Part shown: in pieces, positions 12,369 to 24,320 of the stretch
Position numbering within the stretch: the first letter of the stretch is position 1
Layout of the letters: each line of letters begins with the position of its first letter
Source of the DNA: Hesseltinella vesiculosa
Lineage: Eukaryota > Mucoromycota > Mucoromycetes > Mucorales > Cunninghamellaceae
DNA: 64,000 bases
Reading direction: 5' to 3'
Assembly: GCA_002104935.1 (NCBI GenBank)
Contig: MCGT01000009.1
Span: forward strand, 310,001 to 374,000
Made by a program: the position numbers and the translations under genes
The notes under the pieces: generated by a model
What the model saw: the letters and a program-made list of their open reading frames with translations, nothing else
Database searches by the model: none
What the model was told of the DNA's origin: nothing

Positions 12369-15300
12369 ATGCCTTCGACGTTTCATACCTTAGAACGTGA
12401 GGAGGCCTTCCGCAATCCCTCTGCTACAGAATTCAAGACACCTCTCTTGCAAGAAGCTGTCCGTCCTCATGTCGATTCGTTTAACAACATTTTTGAACAC
12501 CAAGGCAAAGAAGGCTTGCTTCATTATGCCTTGAAGGATATTGGACCCATGACGTACTTTGATCGCACCAGCGATCTCCATGAGGCTCCTGACGGCACTC
12601 CTCTTGGCAACAAATTCACCTATTGGATTGAAGATCCTCGCCTTTTTTCACCGGCCGTTCAAGAACGCGACATCACCACTCTCAAACGACAGACCTATCC
12701 TTCCGAATGCCGTGAACGGTCCAACACCTACCGTGGGCGATTCCAAGTCAAGCTGTGCTGGCGTGTCAACGATGGGCCGATGCAAACCGAGATCCGTGAA
12801 CTTGGCCAAGTCCCCATCATGGTCCGCTCCAATCGCTGTCATCTCAAAGGCATGTTCCCCAAGCAACTGGTCGAACATCATGAAGATCCCGACGAAGCCG
12901 GCGGTTACTTTATTGTCAACGGTATCGAAAAGCTTGTGCGCCTGTTGATTGTGCCTCGCCGTAACCACGCCACTGCCTTGCAGCGAACCTCGTATCAAAA
13001 GCGTGGGCCCAACTACTCCTCCTTTGGTGTCTATGTGCGCTCTGCTCGTCGTGACGAAACCACCTTGACCAACACCGTCCACTACCTCAACGATGGTAAC
13101 GTCATGTTCCGTTTTGCTTGGCGCAAGCAAGAATACCTGATCCCTGTGCTCCTGATCATCAAGTGTTTGGTCGACGTCTCCGACAAGGAAATCTTCGACG
13201 CTCTCTGTCAAGGCGACGTCCACAACACATTCTTGACCGATCGTGTGGAACTGATGCTCCGAAGCTTCAAGGAAGAAGGCTGCAACACTCACCTGTCCTG
13301 CTTGGCCTACCTGGGCGACCGTTTCCGCGTTGTCATGGGCTTTGATGAGGATATGACTGATATTGAAATCGGCCGTGAAATGATGCGTCGGTTGATCTTG
13401 GTCCATTTGGATGAAGACTACGACAAGTTCAATATGATGATGTAAGTGACCAGCCAGCTTGTTGTCTGTAGGCTCACCGTTTTCTTTCAAGCTACATGAT
13501 TCGCAAACTGTACGCCGTTGTGTCTGGCGCCTGTGCTCCTGACAATCCTGATGCTGCTCAGCACCAAGAAGTCTTGACAGGTGGTCATCTGTATGCCATG
13601 ATCCTCAAGGAAAAACTCCACGACTGGCTCTATTCCTTCCAACAGCAATTCAACAGTGAAATGCGCTTCAACAAGGCTAAATTTGACTTGGAAAGCCGTA
13701 GGTGAACCAAGCGCTACCCAAAAGGCCATCCCTGTAAATCTTCTCTCTTTTCTTTAGGCGACTTTATCTTGAAAACATTGCGCAAAGTGCCTTCGGATAT
13801 TGGTCAGAAAATGAGCTACTTTTTAGCCACCGGTAACTTGGTGTCCAAGACTGGCCTGGATTTGCAGCAGGTAAATGTTCATCCCCCTTGGCAAAGAGAA
13901 CCACCTCATCCTTTTTTTTTTTTTTTTACTATAGTTCTCTGGTTTTACGATTGTCGCCGAAAAACTCAACTTTTACCGTTTCATCTCACATTTCCGCTGT
14001 ATCCATCGTGGTGCGTTCTTTGCTACACTCAAAACGACCAGTGTGCGCAAGCTGCGTCCTGAAGGCTGGGGTTTCTTGTGTCCTGTACATACACCTGATG
14101 GTGCTCCTTGCGGTCTGTTGAACCATTTGGCTCACAAGTGCAAGGTGGTGACGGATCATTTGGATACAGATCACTTCCCCAAGCTCTTATCGTCACTGGG
14201 TGTGTCGCAGGCTGTGCTGCACTCCATGGCTCGGCCCGACGACGTGCCCGTCATGCTTGATGGTCGTGTCGTTGGTTGGTGTACACCCAAGACTGCCGCC
14301 AAGGTCGCCCAAAGCCTCAAAGTTTTGCGTACCACTGGTGAAAAGGGCGTGCCTTTCCAACTTGAAGTGGCTCTAGTGCCTACCACTTATGGTGGGGAAT
14401 ATCCTGGTCTCTATCTGTTCTCTGGCCTGTCACGCATGATGCGCCCTGTCAAGTACCTCGGCAATGGTAACACTGACATGGTCGGCACCTTTGAACAAGT
14501 CTACATGGACATTGCTTGCATGGACGATGAAGTTGTGCCTGGTGTCACCACCCATCAAGACTTTGCTCCCACCGATGTCCTCAGTATTATTGCCAACATG
14601 ACTCCCTTTTCCGATTTTAACCAATCGCCCCGTAATATGTACCAATGTCAGGTAAGCTCCATGGCCAAAACAAAAAAAAAAGGATCGATGGAAAATAGAA
14701 ACGCTCACCGGCTTTTTTTTTTAGATGGGTAAACAAACGATGGGTACTCCTTCATCTTCGTTCAACCGCCGTACCGATAACAAGATGTATCGTATTCAAA
14801 CCGGCCAAACGCCTGTGGTCCGCCCCAACTTACATAACGACTATGGCTTGGATGGCTATCCACAAGGCGCTAACGCCATTGTGGCCGTCATCTCTTACAC
14901 TGGTTACGATATGGAAGATGCCATGATTCTCAACAAGTCAGCACATGAACGAGGCTTTGGCTACGGGACTGTTTACAAGTCTGAATTGGTTGATCTATCG
15001 ACCTACAGAAACCACGGCGACGGCATCACGCATCAGTTTGGTCTGGACAAACGTGGCGAACGTGCATGCAAGGAACTCCTGGGCCATGACGGCCTTCCTC
15101 ATGTCGGCGTGCTCTTGCGTGCTGGGGATCCTCTTTACTCTTTTGTCGATGTCTCCACCGGCTCTGGCACCGTCAAACGCTACAAGGGCCCTGAAGACGC
15201 CTTTGTCGATGAAATCCGTGTCCTCGGCAGCGACAATCCCAACGAAGAGCTGCAGCGAGTTCAAATTAAGCTGCGCATTCCTCGTTCACCCGTCATCGGT

Positions 15301-16065
15301 GACAAATTCTCCAGTCGTCACGGTCAAAAAGGTGTGTGCTCTCAAAAATGGCCAGCCGTCGACATGCCTTTTACCGAATCTGGCATGCAGCCTGATGTCA
15401 TCATCAACCCTCACGCTTTCCCTTCGCGTATGACCATTGGTATGTTTGTGGAAAGTTTGGCCGGCAAGGCTGGGGCGCTCCATGGTATGTCACAGGACAG
15501 CACACCCTTCAAGTTTAACGAGACCTACACAGCCGCCGACTACTTTGGCGAGCAACTGCTAAAGGCTGGCTACAACTACCACGGCAACGAACCCATGTAC
15601 TCGGGCATCACCGGTGAAGAGCTGCGCATGGATATCTACATCGGTGTGGTCTTCTACCAACGTCTGCGTCACATGGTCAACGACAAATTCCAAGTCCGTA
15701 CCACCGGTCCGGTCCACAACCTCACACAGCAACCTGTCAAGGGTCGTAAGCGTGCAGGTGGTATTCGTTTTGGTGAAATGGAACGTGATTCGCTGTTGGC
15801 CCACGGTACCTCTTTCCTGCTGCAGGACCGTCTGATGAACTGTTCCGATTACTCACAAGCCCATGTCTGTCGCCTCTGTGGTTCAGTCCTGTCACCTATC
15901 TGTACCAAGATCGTGTCTTCTCTCGGTAACCGCCGCACGTATGAGTGCCGCACGTGTCAAACGTCCAAGGGCATTGATATGGTTGCCTTGCCATATGTCT
16001 TCCGTTACCTCTCCACCGAATTGATTAGTATGGGCATTCGCATGAACCTCGGTGTCAAACCATAG
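12369..16065 (+). CDS. RPA135: DNA-directed RNA polymerase I subunit RPA2 (RPA135)
   Basis: Second-largest core subunit of RNA polymerase I, forming part of the active site for rRNA transcription in the nucleolus. Five exons (12369-13441, 13492-13697, 13758-13870, 13935-14651, 14725-16065) sum to 3450 nt, 1149 residues, close to the about 1,200 of yeast Rpa135. Visible beta-subunit hallmarks: GGYFIVNGIEKL, RPEGWGFLCPVHTPDG, CGLLNHL, YDMEDAMILNKSA, the GDKFSSRHGQKGVCSQ motif that lines the active centre, and the C-terminal zinc finger CRLCGS plus CRTC. It ends with the conserved ELISMGIRMNL. The long N-terminal start matches family length. It lies in tandem with the Cue5-like gene, about 330 bp apart. 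Confidence 0.97.
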
Positions 16066-16351
16066 ATTTTTTTTATTTTATTTTTTTTTGCCGTCGATGA
16101 TTCACCCGTTTTTGTCTTGCACTTTTTCAACTCTTTCGCATTCTTTTTCATTTTTTGTATATCACCTATTTTTTTTTTCTCATTAAACAGCTCGTTTACA
16201 CTTGCTATGTAGTAACATACTTTATTATTGGAAAGTGACAGAATGGTGGTATGGTATCTCTCAGCAAAAGGAGGGATGAAAAGGGGAAATCGATGTTCAT
16301 AAAAAAAAATATCATAGGAAGTAGCATGTAATAAGGAGGTGCAGATTGAAT

Positions 16352-17936
16352 TCAGGGGTCACATTCACAATGACATGTGCAGCAAAACCCTTGACACTGA
16401 AAGCCTCGGCAACCACCACAAAGTAAGAGATCACCCACGTTGTGCCAAAACCGTTTCCAGGTCATGCGTTTTGCTGATTTAGAGACACGTTGGTGAGACA
16501 AGGAGGAGTTCATACCGATGGATTGATATCGGCCATTGGTCGGCGGGGTGTCCATTGCATTTCTTGGGTCGCTCATGGCAATAGGAAGATGCGGTGCAGA
16601 TGATGGCGAGGGTAATTGAGGAGACTTTGGGGCTGCATCTACACGTTGAGCCTGTGAGGCAGAGGCTTGCTGGGAGATCTTCTGGAAAAGTGAACAATAA
16701 AAAACAAGTATGCATGTCAGCAGCCGATTTTTTCAATGTCAGGGGTAGAGAAGGGAGGGCGTGTTTCTGTATTTTTTTTTTTTTTTACCTCTTGCTTTGC
16801 TTTTTCCAAGAGCATCCAATCATACATGCCATCATCACCACCTTCTCGGTCCAAGACCTTGTTGAAGAGATCTCGTAAAAAGTCATAATCTGGTGATTCT
16901 TCAAAACCCAACTTGCGGACATATTGCAAATAAATGGCAAACTCTATAAAGAGGTTGAGCGCTCTACGTCCTTTTTTTTTTTTTAGCCTTTTACCATTCG
17001 GGTAGCCAGTACAGAGATCCTTGACAGAAGTAGACTGTTTCTTTTCACCGATTTTTTCGTACTTTTGTTTGTTTGTTGCAGCTTTGAGGCCTTGCCAGGG
17101 GAGTGAGCCTCGTAAGAAGTACATAAACACATGGCCCAGGGATTCTAGATCATCGCGACGGGACTGTTCTCGGCCGAGATGGGTGTTGATGCTCATGTAT
17201 CTTGCAGTACCAGAGAGGCTCTTGCGTTCTCGATAAGGGATATGCACTTTGGTCTTTGGGTCTCGATAGTGTTTGGCCATACCAAAGTCGATCATATACA
17301 GGATGTTGTCTTTCCCAGCGCGGCCCATCAAAAAATTGTCTGGTTTGATGTCTCGGTACACCAAATTATGTTCATGGACACATTGCAGTCGAGTCACCTA
17401 AGAACAAAAGACAATGAACCCTCCATTTTTTTTTTCTTAGTGACATTTTACCATGTCTTTGGCCAGCATAGCGACTGTCTTGACCGAGAATTTTCGGTTA
17501 CAGGTATCAAAGAGATCTTCCAAACTTGAGCCCAACAGGTCGATGACAAGGACGTTGTGAAGTCCTTCCTGGCCAAAATAATAAGCATAAGGAATACCAA
17601 CACTTCCTGCCAAGATTTTATACGATCGATATTCGTCTCGGAGCTGAGGTGCCTCGGATTTCCTTGGCTCAAATTTAATAGCCACCGGCTGGTTGTTCAA
17701 AATATTGATCCCTGCCAATAAAATAAATGTCAATGATGGCTTTATTCTATTCTTTTGCAAACAAGCATGGTCCAGCCTTCTGTAAGATTAGCATTTTCAT
17801 GACATCCCGGATTACCTTGGTAAATGACACCAAAACTACCTTCACCAATCTTTCGACCGATTTTATAATGAACCCCAACGACATTGACTGTGGCCGTGGA
17901 GCTACTATCAGTAGCAGAAGGTCGCTGAGAGGGCAT
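16352..17936 (-). CDS. Casein kinase 1, membrane-associated type (Yck-like)
   Basis: Ser/Thr protein kinase of the CK1 family. Five exons (17816-17936, 17452-17711, 16995-17397, 16789-16943, 16352-16681) sum to 1269 nt, 422 residues. Kinase motifs in order: glycine loop [21 protein letters not shown] with the ATP-binding Lys, catalytic [22 protein letters not shown], the CK1 substrate-recognition stretch [20 protein letters not shown], and [15 protein letters not shown]. The C-terminal tail is Ser/Pro-rich and ends in a Cys-rich peptide with eight cysteines in the last 23 residues. In fungal Yck kinases a terminal Cys pair is palmitoylated and anchors the kinase to the plasma membrane, so the same is likely here. 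A 42-nt in-frame stretch near the end has GT..AG borders and could be an optional intron. Start ATG at 17936. Confidence 0.93.
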
Positions 17937-19311
17937 TGGATAGGGTATCAATAGAGACGAGATAAAACGAGTGAGACCCAACTAGATGAAATGGTACAGG
18001 GTGGAAAAAAAGGGGAAAGTTGAGAAGAAAAAAAAAAAAAGGATGGGAAAAACATTAAGATTGCAATCGTGATTTCCGATTTGATTTCGGTAAATGAAGC
18101 CATGTGATGAACCTGGCAAGCTTCTTTTCAAGCTTGGCAATCGACATTTTGATCCAGATGTTCGGTTGATTCACTAAAAAAAAAAAGGCTCAGTCATGTG
18201 GTTCTTTGTCGCTCCCATTGTTCTTTTTCTTTGCCGCCGAGAATCAACTTGAATCACGCAACCCCCATTTATTACTCAATTCCCTCACCTTGATCTCAGA
18301 GTAGAGGGGGTGAATAACAACCGACGGCAACAGCGATTGAGCTCGTTATAAAATATCCTCGCAGCAAACCAGGAGCAAATGCTTCAGGCACCGCCATCGG
18401 CGACATCAGCTACGTTTAAACCAATCAATGCCTTGAAAAGAACCACTGGCAACATTTTTTCGTATTATTTTTCCTGGGCATAGGTGTTGTCGGTTCTTTG
18501 ATTTTGGCACCGCCTTCCAGGTAAATCAAGGTAGACTTTTCTTAGCAGGGCTTGGACCTGCATGAAAAATTTAGGGGGTCAACCGATCAGCTGGCTCGAG
18601 CAGATCCTAAGCCATTCAGCCAGCCTTACAGTACATGTCCATCTTTCGGCGTGAAATCACCGAGAAGCAGAGTGTGTGGTATCAATGGCCGTAAGCAGGC
18701 GGCCGATGAAATTGCATTGATCTGGTTGCATTTTGGTAAATAAATCAAGGCGCTATGACAAAGATTTTGCTGTTGACTCCAAGTAGCACAAAGATGCTGG
18801 GCGTCGCGTGGTACAAACAGTGATTGCAAAGATGCGCGTGGGTGGTGATTAGCAGCGCTGATGTCATCTATTTTTTTTTCTCCAGCATTTCCTCGGTAGG
18901 CAGCCGCGTCTCTATTGGCATTAGTGCTGGCATGTTTCCGGATGGCCGGTATCGTAAACAAAAATGGCATGAAGCGAAGCAAACGGCCAATGAAAAATGG
19001 GTCATCCTCGTGCGCTATGCTGTGCAGCGCCGGTTTACATGTGCCTTTGGGGTCCGCGTGGATCGTCTGTAAGAGCGGTTGGCCAACGAGCCTGCCACTG
19101 ACATGGCGGTTCCCATCGTTTGGAGAGTCTCGAGCAACGCCTTACATCAACGGTTTTTGGTCCGTCCTCATCGAAGCGGTGCTGTAACGGCGTGCTGAAA
19201 CCGGGAAAACTCGCCGCCGACGACTAGAAAAAAAAATTGCTGCTCTTTTTTCTCTACCGTTTTTTTTCCCGTTTGTCCAGCCTGCCTGTTTCGACGTTTT
19301 TGTTTCAAAAC
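17937..19311. other. Intergenic region, mostly without supported genes
   Basis: About 1.4 kb. A TATA-like TATAAAA at 18347-18353 precedes a 34-codon reading frame listed separately. The remainder is mixed-composition DNA in which I see no conserved frame, RNA gene or repeat. T-rich leader sequence for the next gene starts near 19,240. Confidence 0.35.
18379..18524 (+). pseudogene. Possible tiny single-TM protein, frame-shifted
   Basis: An ATG 32 bp downstream of a TATAAAA box opens a 34-codon frame (stop at 18481-18483) ending in aromatic residues. Two bases over, without a gap, the frame reads LGIGVVGSLILAPPSR and then stops at 18524. One extra T in the run before TCCTGGGC would join both parts into a roughly 48-residue protein with one hydrophobic helix. 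It vaguely resembles small mitochondrial inner-membrane subunits (complex I NDUFA3-like), but this is a weak impression. It may be a real small gene with a homopolymer error, a pseudogene or chance. Confidence 0.2.
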
Positions 19312-21620
19312 ATGGGGAAAACGTTCAATGTTTTTTATATTGTGCTGGTGGGTATACGACTGCTATTGGCTTTGTCACCAGGCTACATCCATCCTGATGA
19401 ATATTTCCAATCACCTGAAATCATGGCGCGCTCCATGCTTAACATCGACGCCTTTGTTCCTTGGGAGTATCAACCCGAGCATGCTGCTCGCTCCATCTTG
19501 ATCCCGTACGGCCATCTTTATTATATTACCTGCGAGCTGATCCACCATTTATTCATTGTAGCTTTCTGACCACGGGACTTCCTTTTTGGCTTCTGGAGCA
19601 ATATGCCCACTGGTTTGGCACATGGACCGATGGTAAGCAAGAGCGACGAAGCCATGAGAACCCCCCCCCCTCCCCTGGGTGTGGGTACGATGATTGACCT
19701 GTCATTGTCATTTCACTATAGTGTTTCCGACCGTTGCGCTATTCACGGTCGAGCGGGTAGCCTTTTTTGCGCTGTCATTGATCACCGGTAAATCACATGG
19801 AGATGCAATAGAAAGTGCAGCCGAGCTCAGGTTGCATTTTGTGTTTAGATTACACTGTGCTGCGTCTTTGCCGAAAACTGGAAAAGGATGAGCTGTTGCC
19901 GATGCTCCTGACCGCCACCAGCCAAGTGACCATGGTTTATTGCACCCGTCCGTTTTCCAATGCCACCGAGTCGTTTCTTCTCTGTTTGTCGCTGTTAGCC
20001 TTGCTGTCATTTGATATGGATCGAACTTCTGGGTTTGCTCTGGGAGCTTTGATCACGGCCGGGTTATTTAATCGCATCACGTTTTTGCTCTTTGGTCTTC
20101 CTACCGGCTTGGGTTTCCTTTATGTGGCCAGGTAGGTGAGGCAAGCGGATTTGCAAGCAGGCTGATGGTTTTTTTTTTTTTTTGTCTAGGCGACAAGGCC
20201 GATTGATTCAGAGCATGATCGCCTTTTTGCTCGGTGCCAGCCTGACAGCGGCTGCATTTGTGTTTGCCGACTCGTTTTACTATGGCGGGCTGGTGCTGAC
20301 CTGGAAAAGCGAAACCGAACCTCTGCATTGTTTAACTCAGCTATGGGCTGATGGCTATAGCTTGGATACGCTTCAAGTGGATTGGCAGTCGATCGTCCTT
20401 ACGCCTCTCAACAACCTCCAGTACAATCTCGACGTCAACAACTTGGCCACCCACGGCCTCCATCCTCTCTACACCCACCTCCTCATCCATTTCCCTCTCC
20501 TGTTTGGCCCCTTGGCGGTGATGGGCATCTGGGCTGCCTGGGCTGCGCTTCGTATCGTCCGTCAAGATCCCCACGCCTATTTCTTTTTTGGTGAGTAACA
20601 ACAATGAGAGCCTCTTTTTGCAGGTCACTGACACCTCTATCTCTTCCCGTCTAGTTCTACTGGGTACCTTGGTCGTGGGTCTCGTCGGGCTATCATCCAT
20701 GCCACATCAAGAAGCGCGGTTTTTGGTCCCTCTGCTTGTGCCTTTAGTGATGTTGTATACGTGGGACCAATCCATCTCCATCGGGTCCATCCTTTTCTTG
20801 GTAGGTTATTGGTTAAATGGACGAAGAGGATCACTCAACCATTCTTTTTTTTTTATGGGTGGTAGCTGCTCTGGTTTGGTTTCAATTTGGTGACGGGTTT
20901 GATATTTGCCAACATGCATCAGGGTGGGCTTGTTGGTGCGCTGTCGGCTGTTCAGAAACAAACCATGGGCATTCAAGGATGCAGCCCTTTACCATCGGGT
21001 GACATCGCCTGCAGCCTGAGTGACGTCGGTGGTAAATCAAATGGTGATTGGGCAGGCGGCCAAAGGTACTGACTTTTTCTTTTAAAAAACATAGGCCCTG
21101 TAGATACGAGCGGTTATCAATTGAACACGCATGTCATCTTTTACAAGACGTATATGCCACCTCGGCACTTGCTGTCCATTCCTATCGCATGGCAGCAAAA
21201 TGGACCTGCTCGCGTGTTGGTTGAAGATGTGGCGGGGAACAAAACCAAGCTGCATGAAGCTTTGATCCAGCGCCAAGGCTCACAATTGCGGCGTCATAAA
21301 AAGGACCGCATCCAAATCGAATTCTCTCCCTCCAAAGAACAGCCTGGCGTCTATGAAAGGTGAAAACAAGAGAGGGTTTTGTGTTGTGCAGTGATTCATT
21401 TTCTTGCTTGTCTCTTAGAACGCTGCTGATCGCCCCCAATGTGGCTGCCATTCCTGAATTGCCTGGTCGGACATACATGCTCTTGGCCAATATAGAGCCT
21501 CATGCTAGTTTTGACGATCTCTCTGAAACGCTTGCCATGGCCTCCGACTATGATTCCCCGTTAAATCTCGTTAGCCTCAACCTCTTTGCCGTCATCTCCA
21601 GTGATGGCCTCGAGGCATAA
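19312..21620 (+). CDS. SMP3: GPI mannosyltransferase 4 (SMP3/PIG-Z, GT22)
   Basis: ER-membrane alpha-1,2-mannosyltransferase adding the fourth mannose to the GPI anchor precursor, using dolichol-phosphate-mannose. Nine exons (19312-19505, 19562-19632, 19722-19787, 19849-20131, 20190-20590, 20655-20800, 20866-21031, 21095-21359, 21419-21620) sum to 1794 nt, 597 residues. The GT22 signature is clear: GYIHPDEYFQSPEIMA, with the HPDE luminal motif, then PWEYQPEHAARSILIP. Later come CTRPFSNATESF, FNRITFLLFG, SMPHQEARFLVPLL and a C-terminal luminal segment. HPDEYFQS plus ARSILIPFL fits SMP3/PIG-Z better than PIG-B (GPI10) or ALG9/12. The first intron must be removed (donor after 19505), since reading through inserts an unrelated peptide and a stop. 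Confidence 0.9.
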
Positions 21621-22202
21621 GAAAACAAAAAAAAATGAAGCTTGGGAATTTTAGACATGACCCTTTCTGTTTTGATCAGGGGAGTGCGTTTTTGGTTGAT
21701 AGTTGTGAGGACAGGGGGGGCCGGCGAAATCCGTCTACCACTACCATGTCCTAAGGCGTTGCGGCCAATCGACATCAACAGGTTTCGTATCTTCGTATCG
21801 GACACGCACGGGCCAATTAGAAGCCAGGGCTGCGCACGTTCAAAAATGGAGGCTGCCGTCGCTCATGACGTTGAGACGGCTTTGCGGGCGAGGTCTTGAC
21901 AGCCACCTATGCCGCAGTCATGGCTGATCACTGAGCATAGGGTGAGCGCTAGCGACCTGCTCCCTCTCCGTATCCTTTTTTTTTTTTTTGGGTTGAGCGG
22001 AAGCAAGGTGCAAGGATGCCAAGAGCGACGCAGGCATTGACCGGCGGAATTTTAAATCCGGGCTGGAGTGATGTTTGTTTGCACGAAACGCAGTTTTTTC
22101 AAAAGTGGAAAAGAAGTAGTAGAAAATATGCTATTTTATTTTTAGGTATGACATGCAATGATTTTGAGAAAAAAAAAAGAGTGGACTCGGTGACAGGCAA
22201 GA
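21621..22202. other. Convergent intergenic region
   Basis: About 580 bp between the 3' ends of SMP3 and the small secreted-protein gene. It contains a T-run near 21,977-21,989 and short A/T tracts, with no supported gene. Confidence 0.35.
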
Positions 22203-22626
22203 TCATAGAGTCAGCCGAGAGATAGAGACGGACTGCGCTCTGACCATGACTTTGGACCGATGCTGGCACAGGGGTCTCACTCGCCGGATAGGGATGCCCT
22301 TGCAATCCTTGGACTGGAAAAAGAAACGATGAATTCTGCGATGTGTTCTATTGTGAGGCTGATCTTACCCGATAGAAGGAGATGCGGAGGTGGGGGTCAT
22401 TCATGTCGATAGCACCGGTATGCCTGGAGAGCAAATTGAAGCAGGCCGAGGTGTCTTGCTGTAGCTGTTTGGCACGGATGTGCTGGACCTGACCTTGTCC
22501 GTTTGGGCGGGTATAAACATGCAGACTAAGCTGGGTAGATGTGTCCATGGGAGACTGTACAGCGCTGGTGAGGGTGAAGATGAAGCTTAACAAGAGCCAG
22601 ATAACAAAAGGCCGAGAGGAAACCAT
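22203..22626 (-). CDS. Small secreted hypothetical protein
   Basis: Two exons (22369-22626 and 22203-22313) join in phase 0 to give 122 residues. The N-terminus is a good signal peptide: short basic start, hydrophobic core WLLLSFIFTLTSA, likely cleavage after TSA. The mature part is about 100 residues, mixed polar, with three cysteines (ACFNLL, KDCKG, PLCQHR) and no recognisable domain. Size, secretion signal and lack of family resemblance fit a fungal small secreted protein. A role in host or environment interaction would be speculation. The intron has a typical donor (gtaag) and an acceptor after a pyrimidine tract, which supports a real transcript. Confidence 0.6.
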
Positions 22627-24320
22627 CCTTTTTCTGTTCAGGGATCAAACAACGAAAAAAGAAAGGGAAAAAAAAAAAAACGAACAATGCGTTTTTTTTT
22701 TATTTTAGCACGAAAAGCTATTTCTGACATCACTTGTCAGGTGGCGGCTGCTTTTTTGGGCGTGCATTTGCAGAGGCAAAACGGCCGCTTTTCTTTCCTG
22801 ATTGGGAACCCTTGTTTTCGTGCTGCGATGGTGCCGACTGAAACCTTTGCCAAGCTGGCCCTCTCGAAAAGATAAGACTGAAGAGAGACGATCTTTGCTA
22901 AATTTACCAATCGTATGCATTTCTGTTGAATTCAACAGTAGCTCTTTGTAACAAACATCTTCAGCGCGTCGTGTACCTTTGTTTCTGAAAAGAAAGGAAC
23001 AAGCCCAAGCCCACTGTTCCGTCACTGCAGGGCAAACAAACCATCTTGAACCTGAGCCACCTGTATGATAAAAAAAAAAAAAGAAAGGTCGCCATGACTT
23101 CCATGACTTGAGATTCTTTTGCAGGTGACAAGGTGATCCAGGGAAAAAAAGTTATTTTTAATACATTTTCATTCTTTTGGAACTCCATTGAACTCATGGA
23201 AAAGAAGCCTGAGTTTTTTTTTTCTGCCGCTGCACCCTGAATGGTCCAAACCGACGGAAGGAGCCAAAGCCGAAAGATGGCCCTGCAAAGGTTTCAAAGT
23301 ATAAAAAATCACAAGGAAAAGATGGTCAGGGCGCTCGCTTATCGGATGACTTTCGTCAGACGTCAAACTCATCTTTGGAATCCCAGGAATAAACCGTCAA
23401 GTCATGCGCTCCGGAGCCACGAGCGATTCATAGCAGTAAAATAAATAGAGAGAACGCCAAAAAATAAAATAAAATAAAAGATGGAATGGATGTCGATGGC
23501 TGATCTGGAGAGTGGGCTTGAAAGTAGTGGAGAGTGTTTCGCATCAATGCCAATGAAAAGTAGGCTACTGCATGAACCTTAAAAACTCTTGGTGGTTTCC
23601 AAATTTAGACAATTTCAATGGCGCTTTCGCTTCGTTCGTAACTCACCATCGGCATTTTGCATTGTTTTCTTCTTGCACCGATTGGCTTTAAAAAAACAAA
23701 AAAAAGGTGCAAAGCAGAAAACCATGGTTGCACTAAAAAGCACAAAAAAAAAAAAAGAGGGCGATGATTTTTACCCGGATTTCCAAATGATAATAAGGAA
23801 ATGTTTTGTTAAGAACAACGTATATGGAAGGGTAAACAACAACAACGCATGGAAACGTTCCATAGCGGTTTCTTTTGGAACAGTGGCCGTCCAATTTTCG
23901 CCACCAGCCTAAAAAAAATCAGGGCAGTTTTTTAATCACCACGTCTCTCTTTATATTTCTTCAGGCCAGTACCTGATTTCTGTATAAAATGAGAAACAAC
24001 AGGTTGCCTTTTTACAAGTTAAAGAAGCCATGCAAAGAGGCAAAGAAAAGTCAATGTTTTGGCACTATTTTTAAAAAGGTCTTTCTTCTAGCATACTTGG
24101 CATGAACCCACCGTTCTAAAAATAAAAAACGCTGCTTCACCCTTTTTGGGAAAGAATAACTTTCTGACATTTTTTTTTTTTTTGGCTTGATCTCCTGTTT
24201 ACCACAGACTATAAAACTCTGCCCCCCCCCCACTTTTTTTTTCTTACCTTCTCTCTCTCTTCCTCTCCTCTTTGTTCAAAGAAGTCTCTTTTCTTTTAGA
24301 AATTGCTCTTCCTCACAGTC
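22627..24320. other. Intergenic region with no supported genes
   Basis: About 1.7 kb of A/T-homopolymer-rich DNA. Frames of up to about 107 codons exist but are low-complexity Lys/Phe-rich and start at non-ATG codons. Near the right end a TATA box and C/T-rich leader serve the next gene. Confidence 0.35.
24210..24216 (+). promoter_or_regulatory. Probable TATA box for the DUF1647-like gene
   Basis: TATAAAA lies 105 bp upstream of the ATG at 24321 and is followed by a C-run and a strongly pyrimidine-rich leader, the usual layout for a fungal promoter. Confidence 0.5.

Noticed and set aside
12648..13490. Open frame of about 280 codons antisense to RPA135
   Set aside because: It is fully inside a conserved exon on the other strand and its product resembles nothing; an antisense shadow.
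19506..19561. Read-through of SMP3 exon 1 into a 110-residue frame
   Set aside because: The extra peptide breaks the conserved ARSILIP-FLTTGLPFWLL order; a GT-AG intron of 56 nt removes it and restores the family sequence.
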